From Salinimicrobium nanhaiense (lineage in GTDB: Bacteria; Bacteroidota; Bacteroidia; Flavobacteriales; Flavobacteriaceae): a stretch of DNA of 64,000 nt. The notes under the pieces were generated by a model. That model was given only the letters and a program-made list of their open reading frames with translations. It was not told the origin of the DNA and did no database searches. The DNA is taken from contig JAAVJQ010000008.1 in NCBI GenBank assembly GCA_012038135.1, positions 111,969-175,968 on the forward strand, read 5' to 3'. Position numbers and translations under genes: made by a program. This document shows, piece by piece, positions 1 through 8,301 of the stretch. Position 1 is the first letter of the stretch, and each line of letters begins with the position of its first letter.

Positions 1-1
1 A

Positions 2-1459
2 TTTAGTGACCAGACTTCATTAAAAACTACGGGCTACTATAGTTACGACAGGTTCAGTATAACTTCAGATTCTCTTTACAACTACCGGAACCTACTCTTT
101 ACTTTACAGGCAGATCACCGGCTCAATGAAAAAAATCAGGGGAGCTTAATTTTGGCTAATAGCAATTATAATTTCAACATTGAATACGACAGTCAGTTCA
201 ACAATAATTTTACATCGGGATATACCATTAACGAAACGGAAGCCAAATTGGATATGCGCTACCTTCACAGCAAGGCTCATAAATTCAATTATGGAGTCTC
301 CGGCAAGCTGTACAGTGTGAATCCGGGGCAAATTGAGCCGCTGGGTGCAGACTCAAATATTCAGCCATTTGAAATTCCTCAGGAAAAAGGACTGGAATCA
401 GCAGTTTATATTTCTGACCAGTTTGAAGTGAATGATCGCTTACTGCTCAATGCAGGGATCAGGTATTCATTATATGCTGCCCTCGGGGAAAAAGTCCAAA
501 AGATCTATGAAGAGGGGCAACCTAAGAGCGAAGCAACTTTAGTGGATACCCTCTATTATGGTAAGAATGAGATCATGGAAACCTTCAGCGGACCGGAATT
601 CAGATTCTCTGCCAGATATTTTCTCCTGCCCGACCTTTCGGCCAAAGTGAGCTACAACAGCACCTACCAGTACATCCATACCCTCTCGAACAATACTACC
701 GTCTCCCCCACCGACACATATAAACTCACCGACAGATATATCAAACCTCAGCGTGCCGATCAATATACTCTGGGCTTGTACAAAAACTTTGATAACAATG
801 AATATGAAGTTAGCCTGGAAGGATATTATAAAAATTCCGAGAATATCCTGGATTACAAAGTGGGAGCTCAGCTCTTTCTGAATGAGAATATCGAAACAGA
901 GGTCCTTCAGGGGAATGGCCGTTCCTACGGTGTTGAATTTCTAATGAAAAAGACAAAAGGCAGGCTTAACGGCTGGCTTGGCTACACCTACTCCCGTTCT
1001 CATATACAACTCGATGGCACCCACAGGGAAGAAATTGTAAACAATGGAGAATTCTTTCCTTCTAATTATGATAAACCGCATGACGTAAGTGCAGTTGCGA
1101 ATTACAAGGTAACTCAACGCTTCAGTTTCTCTGCGAACTTTGTATATCAAACCGGAAGGCCTGTTACATTCCCTACAGGAAAATATGTTCAAAATGGGAT
1201 GGAATATGTGCTCTACAGCGACAGAAACCGCTTCCGCATTCCCGACTATTACCGTCTGGATCTGAGTTTTAATGTGGAGGGTAACCACAAGCTTGAGAAG
1301 CTTGCCCATAGCTTCTGGAATATTTCTGTTTATAATGTTTTAGGTAGGAATAATCCATATTCGGTATTTTTTGTGACAGACCAGGGAGAAGTAAAGGCTT
1401 TTAAAAGTTCTATTTTCTCGATCCCTGTTCCCACTATCACATACAATTTTAAATTTTAG
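2..1459 (+). CDS. TonB-dependent outer-membrane receptor, C-terminal part (5' end outside window)
   Basis: The frame is open from the first bases of the window, so this is the C-terminal ~485 residues of a longer protein; the TTG codon at 152 is internal. The translation is a run of amphipathic beta-strands with many aromatic residues, extracellular-loop-like inserts and a final strand ending in FKF, as expected of a TonB-dependent receptor barrel. Such receptors import large or scarce substrates across the outer membrane using TonB/ExbBD energy. The DUF4249 lipoprotein gene begins 12 bp downstream, a pairing that is frequent in Flavobacteriia. The plug and N-terminal carboxypeptidase-like domains are not visible. 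Substrate unknown. Confidence 0.85.
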   Translation, partial: FSDQTSLKTTGYYSYDRFSITSDSLYNYRNLLFTLQADHRLNEKNQGSLILANSNYNFNIEYDSQFNNNFTSGYTINETEAKLDMRYLHSKAHKFNYGVSGKLYSVNPGQIEPLGADSNIQPFEIPQEKGLESAVYISDQFEVNDRLLLNAGIRYSLYAALGEKVQKIYEEGQPKSEATLVDTLYYGKNEIMETFSGPEFRFSARYFLLPDLSAKVSYNSTYQYIHTLSNNTTVSPTDTYKLTDRYIKPQRADQYTLGLYKNFDNNEYEVSLEGYYKNSENILDYKVGAQLFLNENIETEVLQGNGRSYGVEFLMKKTKGRLNGWLGYTYSRSHIQLDGTHREEIVNNGEFFPSNYDKPHDVSAVANYKVTQRFSFSANFVYQTGRPVTFPTGKYVQNGMEYVLYSDRNRFRIPDYYRLDLSFNVEGNHKLEKLAHSFWNISVYNVLGRNNPYSVFFVTDQGEVKAFKSSIFSIPVPTITYNFKF

Positions 1460-1471
1460 TGCATAATTTAA

Positions 1472-2665
1472 ATGATAATGAATTTTAAAAAGCTTTTCAA
1501 AATTTTTCTGCTGCCGGCTGCATTTATTGTGGTTCACAGCTGTGTAGAGCCTTACGATTTTGAAACACAAACTTTTGAGGATGCACTGGTGGTGGAGGCA
1601 ATGATCACCGATGAAATCAAATTTCAGGAAATCAATCTTTCCCGCACCTATCGGCTGGAGGAGGATTTTCCCTCGGCCGAATCCTTTGCCGATGTTTTGG
1701 TAACCGATGACCGGGGCAATGAATTTTATTTTTATGAAATGGCTCCCGGAAAATATATTTCCCATGTGGAATTTGGAGCACAATCCCAACGCCAATATCA
1801 GCTCTTTATTCAAACTCAGGATGGAGGTTCTTATTCTTCAGATCCTACCGAATTACTTCCGGGTAGTGAAATTGAAGATCTTTTTGCCACTCGCGTTGTA
1901 TTTCAGGGTGAAGATGGAATAGCACTACTGGTCGATAATGAGAATATGAATGAAGCTTCTGATTATTCACTTTACGAATATGAAGAAACCTACAAGATTG
2001 TATCTCCTATTGTGGTGCGCAACACCATTGCATTCGAAGGGGACAGCTGGCAAGTAGTTCCAAATACAAAACAGGAGACTATTTGTTTCAGTACCGACCC
2101 ATCTAAAGAGATCATTATTTCCAGCACCAGTGATCTAAACGACAATAACCTCGATTCTTTCCTGGTAAGATTCATTAAAAAAGATGATCCGGTACTCAGC
2201 CACCGTTATAGCCTTCTGGTTAAGAAGTATTCCTTGACAGGAGAGGCATATTCCTATTACTCGACTCTTAAGAAAATTTCAGGTTCAGAGAGCTTACTTT
2301 CTCAAAACCAACCCGGCTTCGTTAACGGAAACCTGTTTTCTGTGAACAACGAGGATGAAAAAGTAATTGGCTTTTTCACCCTTTCTGATGTATCCACCAA
2401 AAGGGTATTTTTCAGTTACTATGACTTCTTTGAGTTTAGTGAGCCAAGACCAATGTTTCAGGAGAACTGCATGATCTTTAGACCGGGACAAGAGATTATC
2501 ACTCCTTTAGATATGATTCAAACTGGATCGGTTCGATATGTAGGCATGGCAGGGCCTCCTCTTGAAGGAGAAGCAGGAGAAGGACCTATGCGGGTCGTAG
2601 CAACAGAATGCGTCGATTGCACCTTCTATGGAACAAACGAAACACCTGATTTTTGGGAAGAATAA
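1472..2665 (+). CDS. DUF4249 family lipoprotein
   Basis: This 397-residue protein begins with a lipoprotein signal: a basic start, a hydrophobic stretch and the lipobox VVHSC, so it should be lipidated at the Cys near residue 24. The body resembles the DUF4249 family: an early beta-rich domain with the words DALVVEAMITDE and INLSRTY, and a C-terminal Cys pair (ECVDC) before an acidic tail. DUF4249 proteins are usually encoded just after a TonB-dependent receptor, as here, and are thought to be receptor-associated surface lipoproteins; biochemical function is not established. ATG at 1478 is an alternative start that leaves the signal intact. The next gene starts 6 bp after the stop, indicating an operon. 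Confidence 0.8.
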   Translation: MIMNFKKLFKIFLLPAAFIVVHSCVEPYDFETQTFEDALVVEAMITDEIKFQEINLSRTYRLEEDFPSAESFADVLVTDDRGNEFYFYEMAPGKYISHVEFGAQSQRQYQLFIQTQDGGSYSSDPTELLPGSEIEDLFATRVVFQGEDGIALLVDNENMNEASDYSLYEYEETYKIVSPIVVRNTIAFEGDSWQVVPNTKQETICFSTDPSKEIIISSTSDLNDNNLDSFLVRFIKKDDPVLSHRYSLLVKKYSLTGEAYSYYSTLKKISGSESLLSQNQPGFVNGNLFSVNNEDEKVIGFFTLSDVSTKRVFFSYYDFFEFSEPRPMFQENCMIFRPGQEIITPLDMIQTGSVRYVGMAGPPLEGEAGEGPMRVVATECVDCTFYGTNETPDFWEE

Positions 2666-2671
2666 AAAGCT

Positions 2672-4438
2672 ATGAAAAAAATTATTATTCTTTTATTGGG
2701 TATTTTACTTCAACCGGGATTTTCAATGGCCCAGGCTGTAAGTGCGTCAGAAGGTAAAGAACTCGTGAAAACTATCGAGGAGGAGAAGCCTTATATTCAT
2801 TATAATTCTTCTTTACTTTTTGCAGGAGAATATCTCTATTACAAATTTTATAACCTCAGTTCGAAAACAGAAAATCTGAGCGACTTAAGCCAAGTAGCCT
2901 ATCTTGAACTTATAGGAGAGGATGGAAATTATATCTTCAAACACAAGATACTGCTGAGTAATGGTGAGGGTCAGGGAGACTTTTTCATTCCCACAGATGT
3001 TCCCTCGGGAAAATATAAGCTCATTGGGTACACGAACTGGATGCGGAACCGAGGAACATTTTTTGCCGGGAACATCGCAGTAATCAATCCCTACCGGGGA
3101 GACCAGTCTGCTTTTCATAAAGCTCCTAAAAATGATTCTCTGAGCCAGAAGACTTCGGAAAAATTCTCATCCACTTCCGGAGCTTTTTCAGCCCAAACCG
3201 AAAAACTGATAGAAATAGACCTTCAGAAAACAAATTTCGGTAAGAGAGAAAGAGTAGTACTGGACCTTGAAGAAGTTCCGGGGAATTATTCATTATCGGT
3301 AAGAATAAAGGACACTATTGCGATTCCGGCTAAATCTACCGCAGTAAACTTTCAGGACAACATAAACCTCAGAAACAAAAAAAATGATTCTGTTTACCTT
3401 CCGGAACTCCGCGGGAATCTATTATCGGGAAGAATAATTCCTAAAGCTTCCGAAGCAAATCTTAGATTGGCAGGAAAAAAGGTAGCTTTTTCAATACCCG
3501 GTGAAAATTACATTTTTAAGATCGCCACTACAGATAAGCAAGGAAGATTCTATGTCAATTTAGATGAACAATATGCAAATCCCGATGCTTTGATGCAGAT
3601 CATTGGTGAGAGTTCAGAGCATTTCGATATAAAACCAGATCCCGCCCCAAAAATGGAACTCCCGGCTTTAAATTTTGAAGATTTTTTCATTTCTCCCGAT
3701 CTTGAAGACTGGATCATTGATCGCAGCGTCTACAATCAGATTGAGAATGCCTATTACAGTGTCAAACCAGACACTATCAAAGCTCTGGAACCCCTTGAGC
3801 CATTTTATACAGTTGAGCCGGAGGTTTATGATCTTGATGCCTACACCAGATTTAAAACTATTAAGGAGACTTTTGTAGAAATCATCATGTTCTCCTGGAT
3901 CTCTAACAGGCGTGACAAAGGATCTCAAATTATGATAAGGCAGCCCGAAGGGGCTACCAATTTTAATATTCCTGCGCTGCTGTTAGTTGACGGAATTATG
4001 GTGCAGGATCATGATCTTTTTATTAATTATCCCGCACACGCTGTTCAAAGCATCAAAATTCTGCGCAATAATTTTTTTCTGGGATCTCACATTTTTGCCG
4101 GGATCATTGATGTAGAGACCATCCGGGGAGATTTTTGGGAAAACTTCAATTCCGAAAAAGTAAAGACCATTGAACTTGATATGCCTTTACCAAAAAGATA
4201 TTATTTCAAACAATCTTATAAAGAGAATCTTTCTTCAAACGAAAGAATTCCCGATTTTAGAACCCAACTTCTTTGGGAACCTTCTATTAACTTGGATTCT
4301 GAAAAAAACAGTGTCGAATTTTACACTTCCGATGTACCAGGAATCTACGAAATCCAATTGGAAGGCTTCACAAAAGAAGGTATTCCTGTAGCTGTGAAAA
4401 AACAATTCACTGTACTCCCGGGAGAACAGAAACTCTGA
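2672..4438 (+). CDS. Exported macroglobulin-like protein with TonB plug-like segment
   Basis: This 588-residue protein has a cleavable signal peptide (hydrophobic core, FSMAQ junction near residue 21). The next ~100 residues look like the MG2-type beta-sandwich found in alpha-2-macroglobulin-like and extracellular Bacteroidota proteins (words PYIHYNSSLLFAGEYLYYKF and VPSGKYKLIGYTNWM). Around residues 430-490 there is a TonB-plug-like stretch (ALLLVDGIMV, then VQSIKILRNNFFLGSHIFAG), but no beta-barrel follows. It is the third gene of a tight unit with the receptor and DUF4249 lipoprotein (6-bp gap), so it probably works with that receptor in the periplasm or at the outer membrane. Function is inferred only from context. 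Confidence 0.65.
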   Translation: MKKIIILLLGILLQPGFSMAQAVSASEGKELVKTIEEEKPYIHYNSSLLFAGEYLYYKFYNLSSKTENLSDLSQVAYLELIGEDGNYIFKHKILLSNGEGQGDFFIPTDVPSGKYKLIGYTNWMRNRGTFFAGNIAVINPYRGDQSAFHKAPKNDSLSQKTSEKFSSTSGAFSAQTEKLIEIDLQKTNFGKRERVVLDLEEVPGNYSLSVRIKDTIAIPAKSTAVNFQDNINLRNKKNDSVYLPELRGNLLSGRIIPKASEANLRLAGKKVAFSIPGENYIFKIATTDKQGRFYVNLDEQYANPDALMQIIGESSEHFDIKPDPAPKMELPALNFEDFFISPDLEDWIIDRSVYNQIENAYYSVKPDTIKALEPLEPFYTVEPEVYDLDAYTRFKTIKETFVEIIMFSWISNRRDKGSQIMIRQPEGATNFNIPALLLVDGIMVQDHDLFINYPAHAVQSIKILRNNFFLGSHIFAGIIDVETIRGDFWENFNSEKVKTIELDMPLPKRYYFKQSYKENLSSNERIPDFRTQLLWEPSINLDSEKNSVEFYTSDVPGIYEIQLEGFTKEGIPVAVKKQFTVLPGEQKL

Positions 4439-4468
4439 TTTTGTATCTGGAAAGCCTCAAATAAAATT

Positions 4469-4476
4469 TATATTTG
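4469..4476 (+). promoter_or_regulatory. Candidate -7 promoter element for rlmB
   Basis: TATATTTG matches the Bacteroidota -7 consensus TAnnTTTG exactly and lies only 5 nt before the rlmB ATG. No well-spaced TTG/TTTG is present (the nearest TTTTG is about 25 nt upstream). If used, transcription would begin about at the start codon, giving an essentially leaderless mRNA. Confidence 0.5.
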
Positions 4477-4480
4477 CAGC

Positions 4481-5215
4481 ATGCAGGAAACCACCACCAT
4501 TTTTGGAATAAGGGCTGTCATTGAAGCTATCCAAAACAACGAGACCATCGATAAGATCTATGTTCAAAAAGGCCTTAGCGGACAGTTGTTCCAGGAATTA
4601 CAGCAAAAAACAAAATCCGGTGATTACAACATCTCCTATGTTCCGGTTGAAAAGCTGAACAAGCTCGTAAAAGGAAACCACCAGGGAGTTGTTGCAAAGA
4701 TCTCCCCTATTGCATTTTCAGACCTTGAAGAAGAGGTGGAAAAAGCTTTATCAAAAGATACAGCTCCCCTGTTTCTTTTGCTGGACCAAATTGATGACGT
4801 ACGAAATTTTGGTGCAATCATTCGAACTGCCGAATGTTGTGGCGTAGATGGTATTATCATTCCCAAAAAAGGAGGTGCTCCCGTTACTGCCGATACAGTA
4901 AAAACCTCGGCCGGAGCGATCTTTAAAGTTCCGCTAATAAAAGTGGATCACATCAAAGATGCAATTTACTATATGCAGGCTTCCGGAATAAAAGTAGTAG
5001 CCGCGACAGAAAAAACCGAAACTTTACTTTATAATGCAGATCTTGTAGAACCCGTTGCATTAATTATGGGTAATGAAGGTAAAGGGATATCAGATTCTGT
5101 GCTGAAGCTTGCAGATGAAAAGGCCAAACTTCCCATGCTGGGCAGCATAGGCTCCTTAAATGTGTCTGTAGCTTGTGGGGCTTTTCTGTATGAAGTGGTG
5201 AGACAAAGGCTATAG
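4481..5215 (+). CDS. rlmB: 23S rRNA (guanosine-2'-O-)-methyltransferase RlmB (TrmH/SPOUT family)
   Basis: The 244-residue protein matches the length of E. coli RlmB (243). An N-terminal substrate-binding domain is followed by a SPOUT methyltransferase domain with the characteristic motifs LDQIDDVRNFGAIIRTAECC, IMGNEGKGIS and LPMLGSIGSLNVSVACGAFL. The family 2'-O-methylates a guanosine in the ribosomal P-loop (G2251 in E. coli) using S-adenosylmethionine. The related TrmH or other SpoU enzymes are the main alternatives, but the extra N-terminal domain and length favour RlmB. The gene is convergent with the rhomboid gene, separated by a palindrome that straddles the two 3' ends. Confidence 0.88.
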   Translation: MQETTTIFGIRAVIEAIQNNETIDKIYVQKGLSGQLFQELQQKTKSGDYNISYVPVEKLNKLVKGNHQGVVAKISPIAFSDLEEEVEKALSKDTAPLFLLLDQIDDVRNFGAIIRTAECCGVDGIIIPKKGGAPVTADTVKTSAGAIFKVPLIKVDHIKDAIYYMQASGIKVVAATEKTETLLYNADLVEPVALIMGNEGKGISDSVLKLADEKAKLPMLGSIGSLNVSVACGAFLYEVVRQRL

Positions 5216-5223
5216 CATTGTGG

Positions 5224-5243
5224 AGACGCGCTATAGCGCGTCT
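5224..5243. repeat. 20-bp perfect palindrome between convergent genes, overlapping the rhomboid 3' end
   Basis: Arm AGACGCGCTA is followed directly by its exact reverse complement. The core resembles short palindromes (GAGACGCG...CGCGTCTC) that recur in intergenic spaces of Bacteroidota and cyanobacteria (from memory). It sits 9 bp after the rlmB stop and contains the rhomboid stop codon (5231-5233) and its last codons. As RNA it would fold in either direction, so it may act as a bidirectional terminator; there is no long T-tract. Confidence 0.7.
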
Positions 5244-5980
5244 GTACGATCTTCATCCTTTGCCTTTCGGTAATGATAAATATATTCCTGCTCCTCCCCA
5301 AAGGGATTTTCAATAAAATTTCCATTTTCATCAAAGTGCCTCATAAAAGGATCCTCTTCTTCTTTGTAAGTCTCCTTTTCCCATTCATATTTAGGAGCCC
5401 TGGCAATGTTCTTCTTGTAGATCAAAGCAAAGACAAGCCCCGAGACCAATCCCGACAAATGTCCTTCCCACGAAATTTTGGGATCTATAGGAGTAATATA
5501 CCAAAGCAGTCCGCCGTATAGGAAAACAACTATCAGTGAAAGCGCAACAAGCCTAAAATATTTCGAAAAGATCCCCTTAAAAAAGAGGAAACCGGCCAGT
5601 AAATATATAATTCCGGAAGCTCCAATATGATATGCCGGTCTGCCAATGGTCCAGGTCAATAATCCTGAAAGCAGGAGGCCTAAAAAGAGGATTTTCCAAC
5701 TCAATTTTCTGTAAAAGTAAAACAGCGACAACGAAAGCACGAACAGCGGAATAGTGTTATGGAACAGGTGCTTGATATCGCTATGGATGAAAGGAGAAAA
5801 GATCACCCCTCTTAGCCCCTCAACCCGTCTTGGATAAACACCAAAGGTGGTAAAATCCCACCCAAAGCGTATTTCCATCCAGAACACGATCCAGATGAGC
5901 AGTACAAAGAGAAGTGGATATCCCAACACTCCGGTTGTAAACTGGAATGGTTCCTCAACATTTAGCCTTTGACGTTTCAT
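5231..5980 (-). CDS. Rhomboid-family intramembrane serine protease
   Basis: This 249-residue polytopic membrane protein shows the rhomboid signature: HSDIKHLFHN (conserved His/Asn early helix), the catalytic-serine motif GASG near residue 138, and the catalytic His in WEGHLSGLVSGLVF near residue 187. Rhomboids cleave transmembrane segments inside the inner membrane; the substrate here is unknown. A soluble charged C-terminal tail of ~55 residues (KYEWEKETYKEEEDPF) follows the last helix. The last four residues (TDAL) and the stop codon are encoded inside the 20-bp palindrome at 5224-5243, so the present C-terminus was apparently made by insertion or spread of that repeat. Confidence 0.88.
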   Translation of the reverse strand: MKRQRLNVEEPFQFTTGVLGYPLLFVLLIWIVFWMEIRFGWDFTTFGVYPRRVEGLRGVIFSPFIHSDIKHLFHNTIPLFVLSLSLFYFYRKLSWKILFLGLLLSGLLTWTIGRPAYHIGASGIIYLLAGFLFFKGIFSKYFRLVALSLIVVFLYGGLLWYITPIDPKISWEGHLSGLVSGLVFALIYKKNIARAPKYEWEKETYKEEEDPFMRHFDENGNFIENPFGEEQEYIYHYRKAKDEDRTDAL

Positions 5981-6157
5981 ACAACCTGTCTAACAAAAAT
6001 TCAACCACTGTAATTTTCTCCTGACACACCCCTCCAAAAATGCCTTTTTTAGCACCTCTTACTTCCCTGCTTCTCCACTTCATGCCAGTTCGTCATCCTG
6101 CTTCTATAAAAAGCTGAAAGTTTTCTGCACCCAAACCCAATTTACTATTTTTACTCC

Positions 6158-7435
6158 ATGAATAAACCATTGGCCGAAAGATTACGCCCCCGAACGCTCG
6201 ATGATTACCTGAGCCAGCAGCACTTAATAGGGCCCGAAGCAGCCCTGCGTAAGCAGATCAAAAGAGACATCATTCCCAGCATGATCTTTTGGGGGCCACC
6301 CGGAGTGGGAAAAACTACCCTTGCCAATATCATTGCCACCGAATCGGGAAGGCCATTTTTTACCCTGAGCGCCATTAGCAGCGGAGTAAAAGATGTGCGG
6401 GAGGTCATTGAAAAAGCCAAAAAAAGCGACGGACTTTTCACCACCAAAAATCCAATCCTTTTTATAGACGAGATCCATCGCTTTAGCAAATCTCAACAGG
6501 ATTCTCTTTTAGGAGCTGTGGAGAAAGGGTGGATCACGCTCATTGGAGCTACCACAGAAAATCCTAGTTTCGAGGTAATTCCCGCCTTGCTTTCCAGGAG
6601 TCAGGTTTATGTGCTGAATCCTTTTTCCAAAGATGATCTGCTGGCGCTTTTAGAAAGAGCTCTCAAAGAAGATGAGATCCTTTCAAAAAAAGAAGTGATC
6701 CTCGAGGAAACTGAAGCCCTGCTGCGCCTTAGCGGCGGCGATGCCAGAAAACTGCTGAATATTTTTGAACTCATCATCACTTCTGAAGAAGAGGAAAGAG
6801 TAGTTGTCACCAATAAAATGGTGTTGCACAAAGTGCAGCAAAACACAGTGCTTTACGACAAGACCGGCGAGCAGCATTACGATATAATTTCAGCATTTAT
6901 TAAATCCATACGCGGCAGCGATCCAAATGGTGCGGTGTATTGGCTTGCAAGAATGATAGAAGGTGGTGAAGATGTAAAATTCATTGCCCGCCGCTTACTT
7001 ATTCTGGCCGCCGAAGATATAGGTAATGCCAATCCTACTGCTTTGATCCTTGCGAACAATACCTTTCAGGCGGTTTCGACCATAGGATTTCCGGAGTCGC
7101 GAATTATTTTGAGTCAGTGTTGTATCTACCTTGCCACTTCCCCAAAATCCAACGCTTCTTATATGGCGATAAATGAGGCTCAGGCAACGGTGAAGAAGAC
7201 AGGAGACTTGCCGGTACCCCTGGCCATACGAAACGCTCCTACCAAATTAATGAAAGATCTGGGCTACGGTGAAGATTACAAATACGCCCATAGCTATGAA
7301 GGCAATTTTGCCGCAGCCGAATTTCTTCCGAAGGAAATTTCAAACACCACTTTTTTCCATCCCGGTAATAACCAGCGGGAGCAGGCACAGAGGGATTTTC
7401 TTCAGAAGCGTTGGAAGGGAAAGTATGGCTATTGA
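6158..7435 (+). CDS. rarA: Replication-associated recombination protein RarA (MgsA), AAA+ ATPase
   Basis: 425 residues, typical of RarA/MgsA/WRNIP1. The AAA+ core shows Walker [10 protein letters not shown] near residue 47, Walker [10 protein letters not shown] near residue 103, sensor 1 [10 protein letters not shown] and the arginine-finger region [14 protein letters not shown]. The C-terminal part contains the MgsA oligomerisation domain ([20 protein letters not shown] and [10 protein letters not shown]). RarA acts at stalled replication forks and is related to clamp-loader ATPases. Its last 7 nt overlap the 3' end of the oppositely oriented gene at 7429. The ~175 bp upstream (5981-6157) holds no other gene. 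Confidence 0.93.
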   Translation: MNKPLAERLRPRTLDDYLSQQHLIGPEAALRKQIKRDIIPSMIFWGPPGVGKTTLANIIATESGRPFFTLSAISSGVKDVREVIEKAKKSDGLFTTKNPILFIDEIHRFSKSQQDSLLGAVEKGWITLIGATTENPSFEVIPALLSRSQVYVLNPFSKDDLLALLERALKEDEILSKKEVILEETEALLRLSGGDARKLLNIFELIITSEEEERVVVTNKMVLHKVQQNTVLYDKTGEQHYDIISAFIKSIRGSDPNGAVYWLARMIEGGEDVKFIARRLLILAAEDIGNANPTALILANNTFQAVSTIGFPESRIILSQCCIYLATSPKSNASYMAINEAQATVKKTGDLPVPLAIRNAPTKLMKDLGYGEDYKYAHSYEGNFAAAEFLPKEISNTTFFHPGNNQREQAQRDFLQKRWKGKYGY

Positions 7436-8301
7436 GCCTGCACCTTGTAAGTAACTGAAACCAGCTGTTGCGAATTAGGATCGAGATATTCCACCACAAG
7501 ATTTCCCTGCTTGTCAAAAAAGGCATTTCCGGAAACATTTTTTGAGGAGTACAAATAATTATCCCCTCCACCGGACTTCATAAGACTTGCAAACTTCTGC
7601 TGCTCCCCTTCCCTGAAAAGCTCATATCCTGCGGAAGTTTTATTAAGCAAATAAGTGACGGGGCCGTTGGTGAACTTTTGAGTTTCTCCAGCTTCGGAAG
7701 AAGTCCTCTCAGTTTCGGAAGCTGTTTTCTCAGCTTCGGAAGAAGTAACTTTTGCTTCAGAAGAAGTTTTTTCAGCAGCAACTTCTTCAATTTCTTCAGA
7801 AGTGACTATTGGGTCCACGATGATCTCTTTTGGCAAATCTTTTTCAGTATTTTTTCTGCCTGTAGCTGCATTTTCAGCAATTATAGGGCTATAATTCAGA
7901 TCTTCAAAGGAGGTAAAAGCATTGCGTAAGGCTTCATGGTAGGAAACTTTATAGTCCTTTTCCCTGCTGCTCCCTTTTTCGGACGTAAAAAGAATATTGT
8001 TCTTACAATCTGAAAGGCTTACATAAAGTCCGGTTCTAAAAAGTCCGGAATCATTATCCACATTAGCCTTTAAAACATCACATGGTTGAATTCCCGGTGG
8101 AAGTTCCTTTTTATAAAGTGGTTTAAAACCATATTTTTCAAGCAAAAAAGCTGTTAACGCATTTAACTGATATTGATTTTCCTCTTTTAGAAACTCGAAC
8201 TTATCGGGCACCTGTACGTATTGATAATTATTAAGATCCTGAGCTGCTACGGAAGCACTCAATCCAAAACAAAATAGAAAAGCGGAGATATATTTTTTCA
8301 T
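7429..8301 (-). CDS. Exported protein of unknown function with Ser/Glu repeat linker
   Basis: I do not recognise this family. The 290-residue protein has a clear signal peptide (hydrophobic core, ASVAAQ junction near residue 21). An N-terminal domain of ~110 residues contains two Cys (PCDVLKA and SDCKNN) that could form a disulfide. It is followed by a low-complexity linker at about residues 165-208 built from TSSEA/TASET-like repeats, and a C-terminal domain rich in beta-strand words (GNAFFDKQGNLVVEYLDP). The linker is encoded by a degenerate repeat (TTCGGAAGAAGT-like units at 7678-7795). Its start overlaps the stop of the DUF5723 gene by 4 nt (ATGA), so it is probably translationally coupled to it. 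Confidence 0.7.
   Translation of the reverse strand: MKKYISAFLFCFGLSASVAAQDLNNYQYVQVPDKFEFLKEENQYQLNALTAFLLEKYGFKPLYKKELPPGIQPCDVLKANVDNDSGLFRTGLYVSLSDCKNNILFTSEKGSSREKDYKVSYHEALRNAFTSFEDLNYSPIIAENAATGRKNTEKDLPKEIIVDPIVTSEEIEEVAAEKTSSEAKVTSSEAEKTASETERTSSEAGETQKFTNGPVTYLLNKTSAGYELFREGEQQKFASLMKSGGGDNYLYSSKNVSGNAFFDKQGNLVVEYLDPNSQQLVSVTYKVQAQ

Noticed and set aside
5981..6157. Possible small gene between the rhomboid gene and rarA
   Set aside because: No ORF with a plausible start or composition; only AT-rich spacer.
7678..7795. Short repeats as a possible mobile or CRISPR element
   Set aside because: The repeats are in frame and encode the TSSEA linker of the exported protein.
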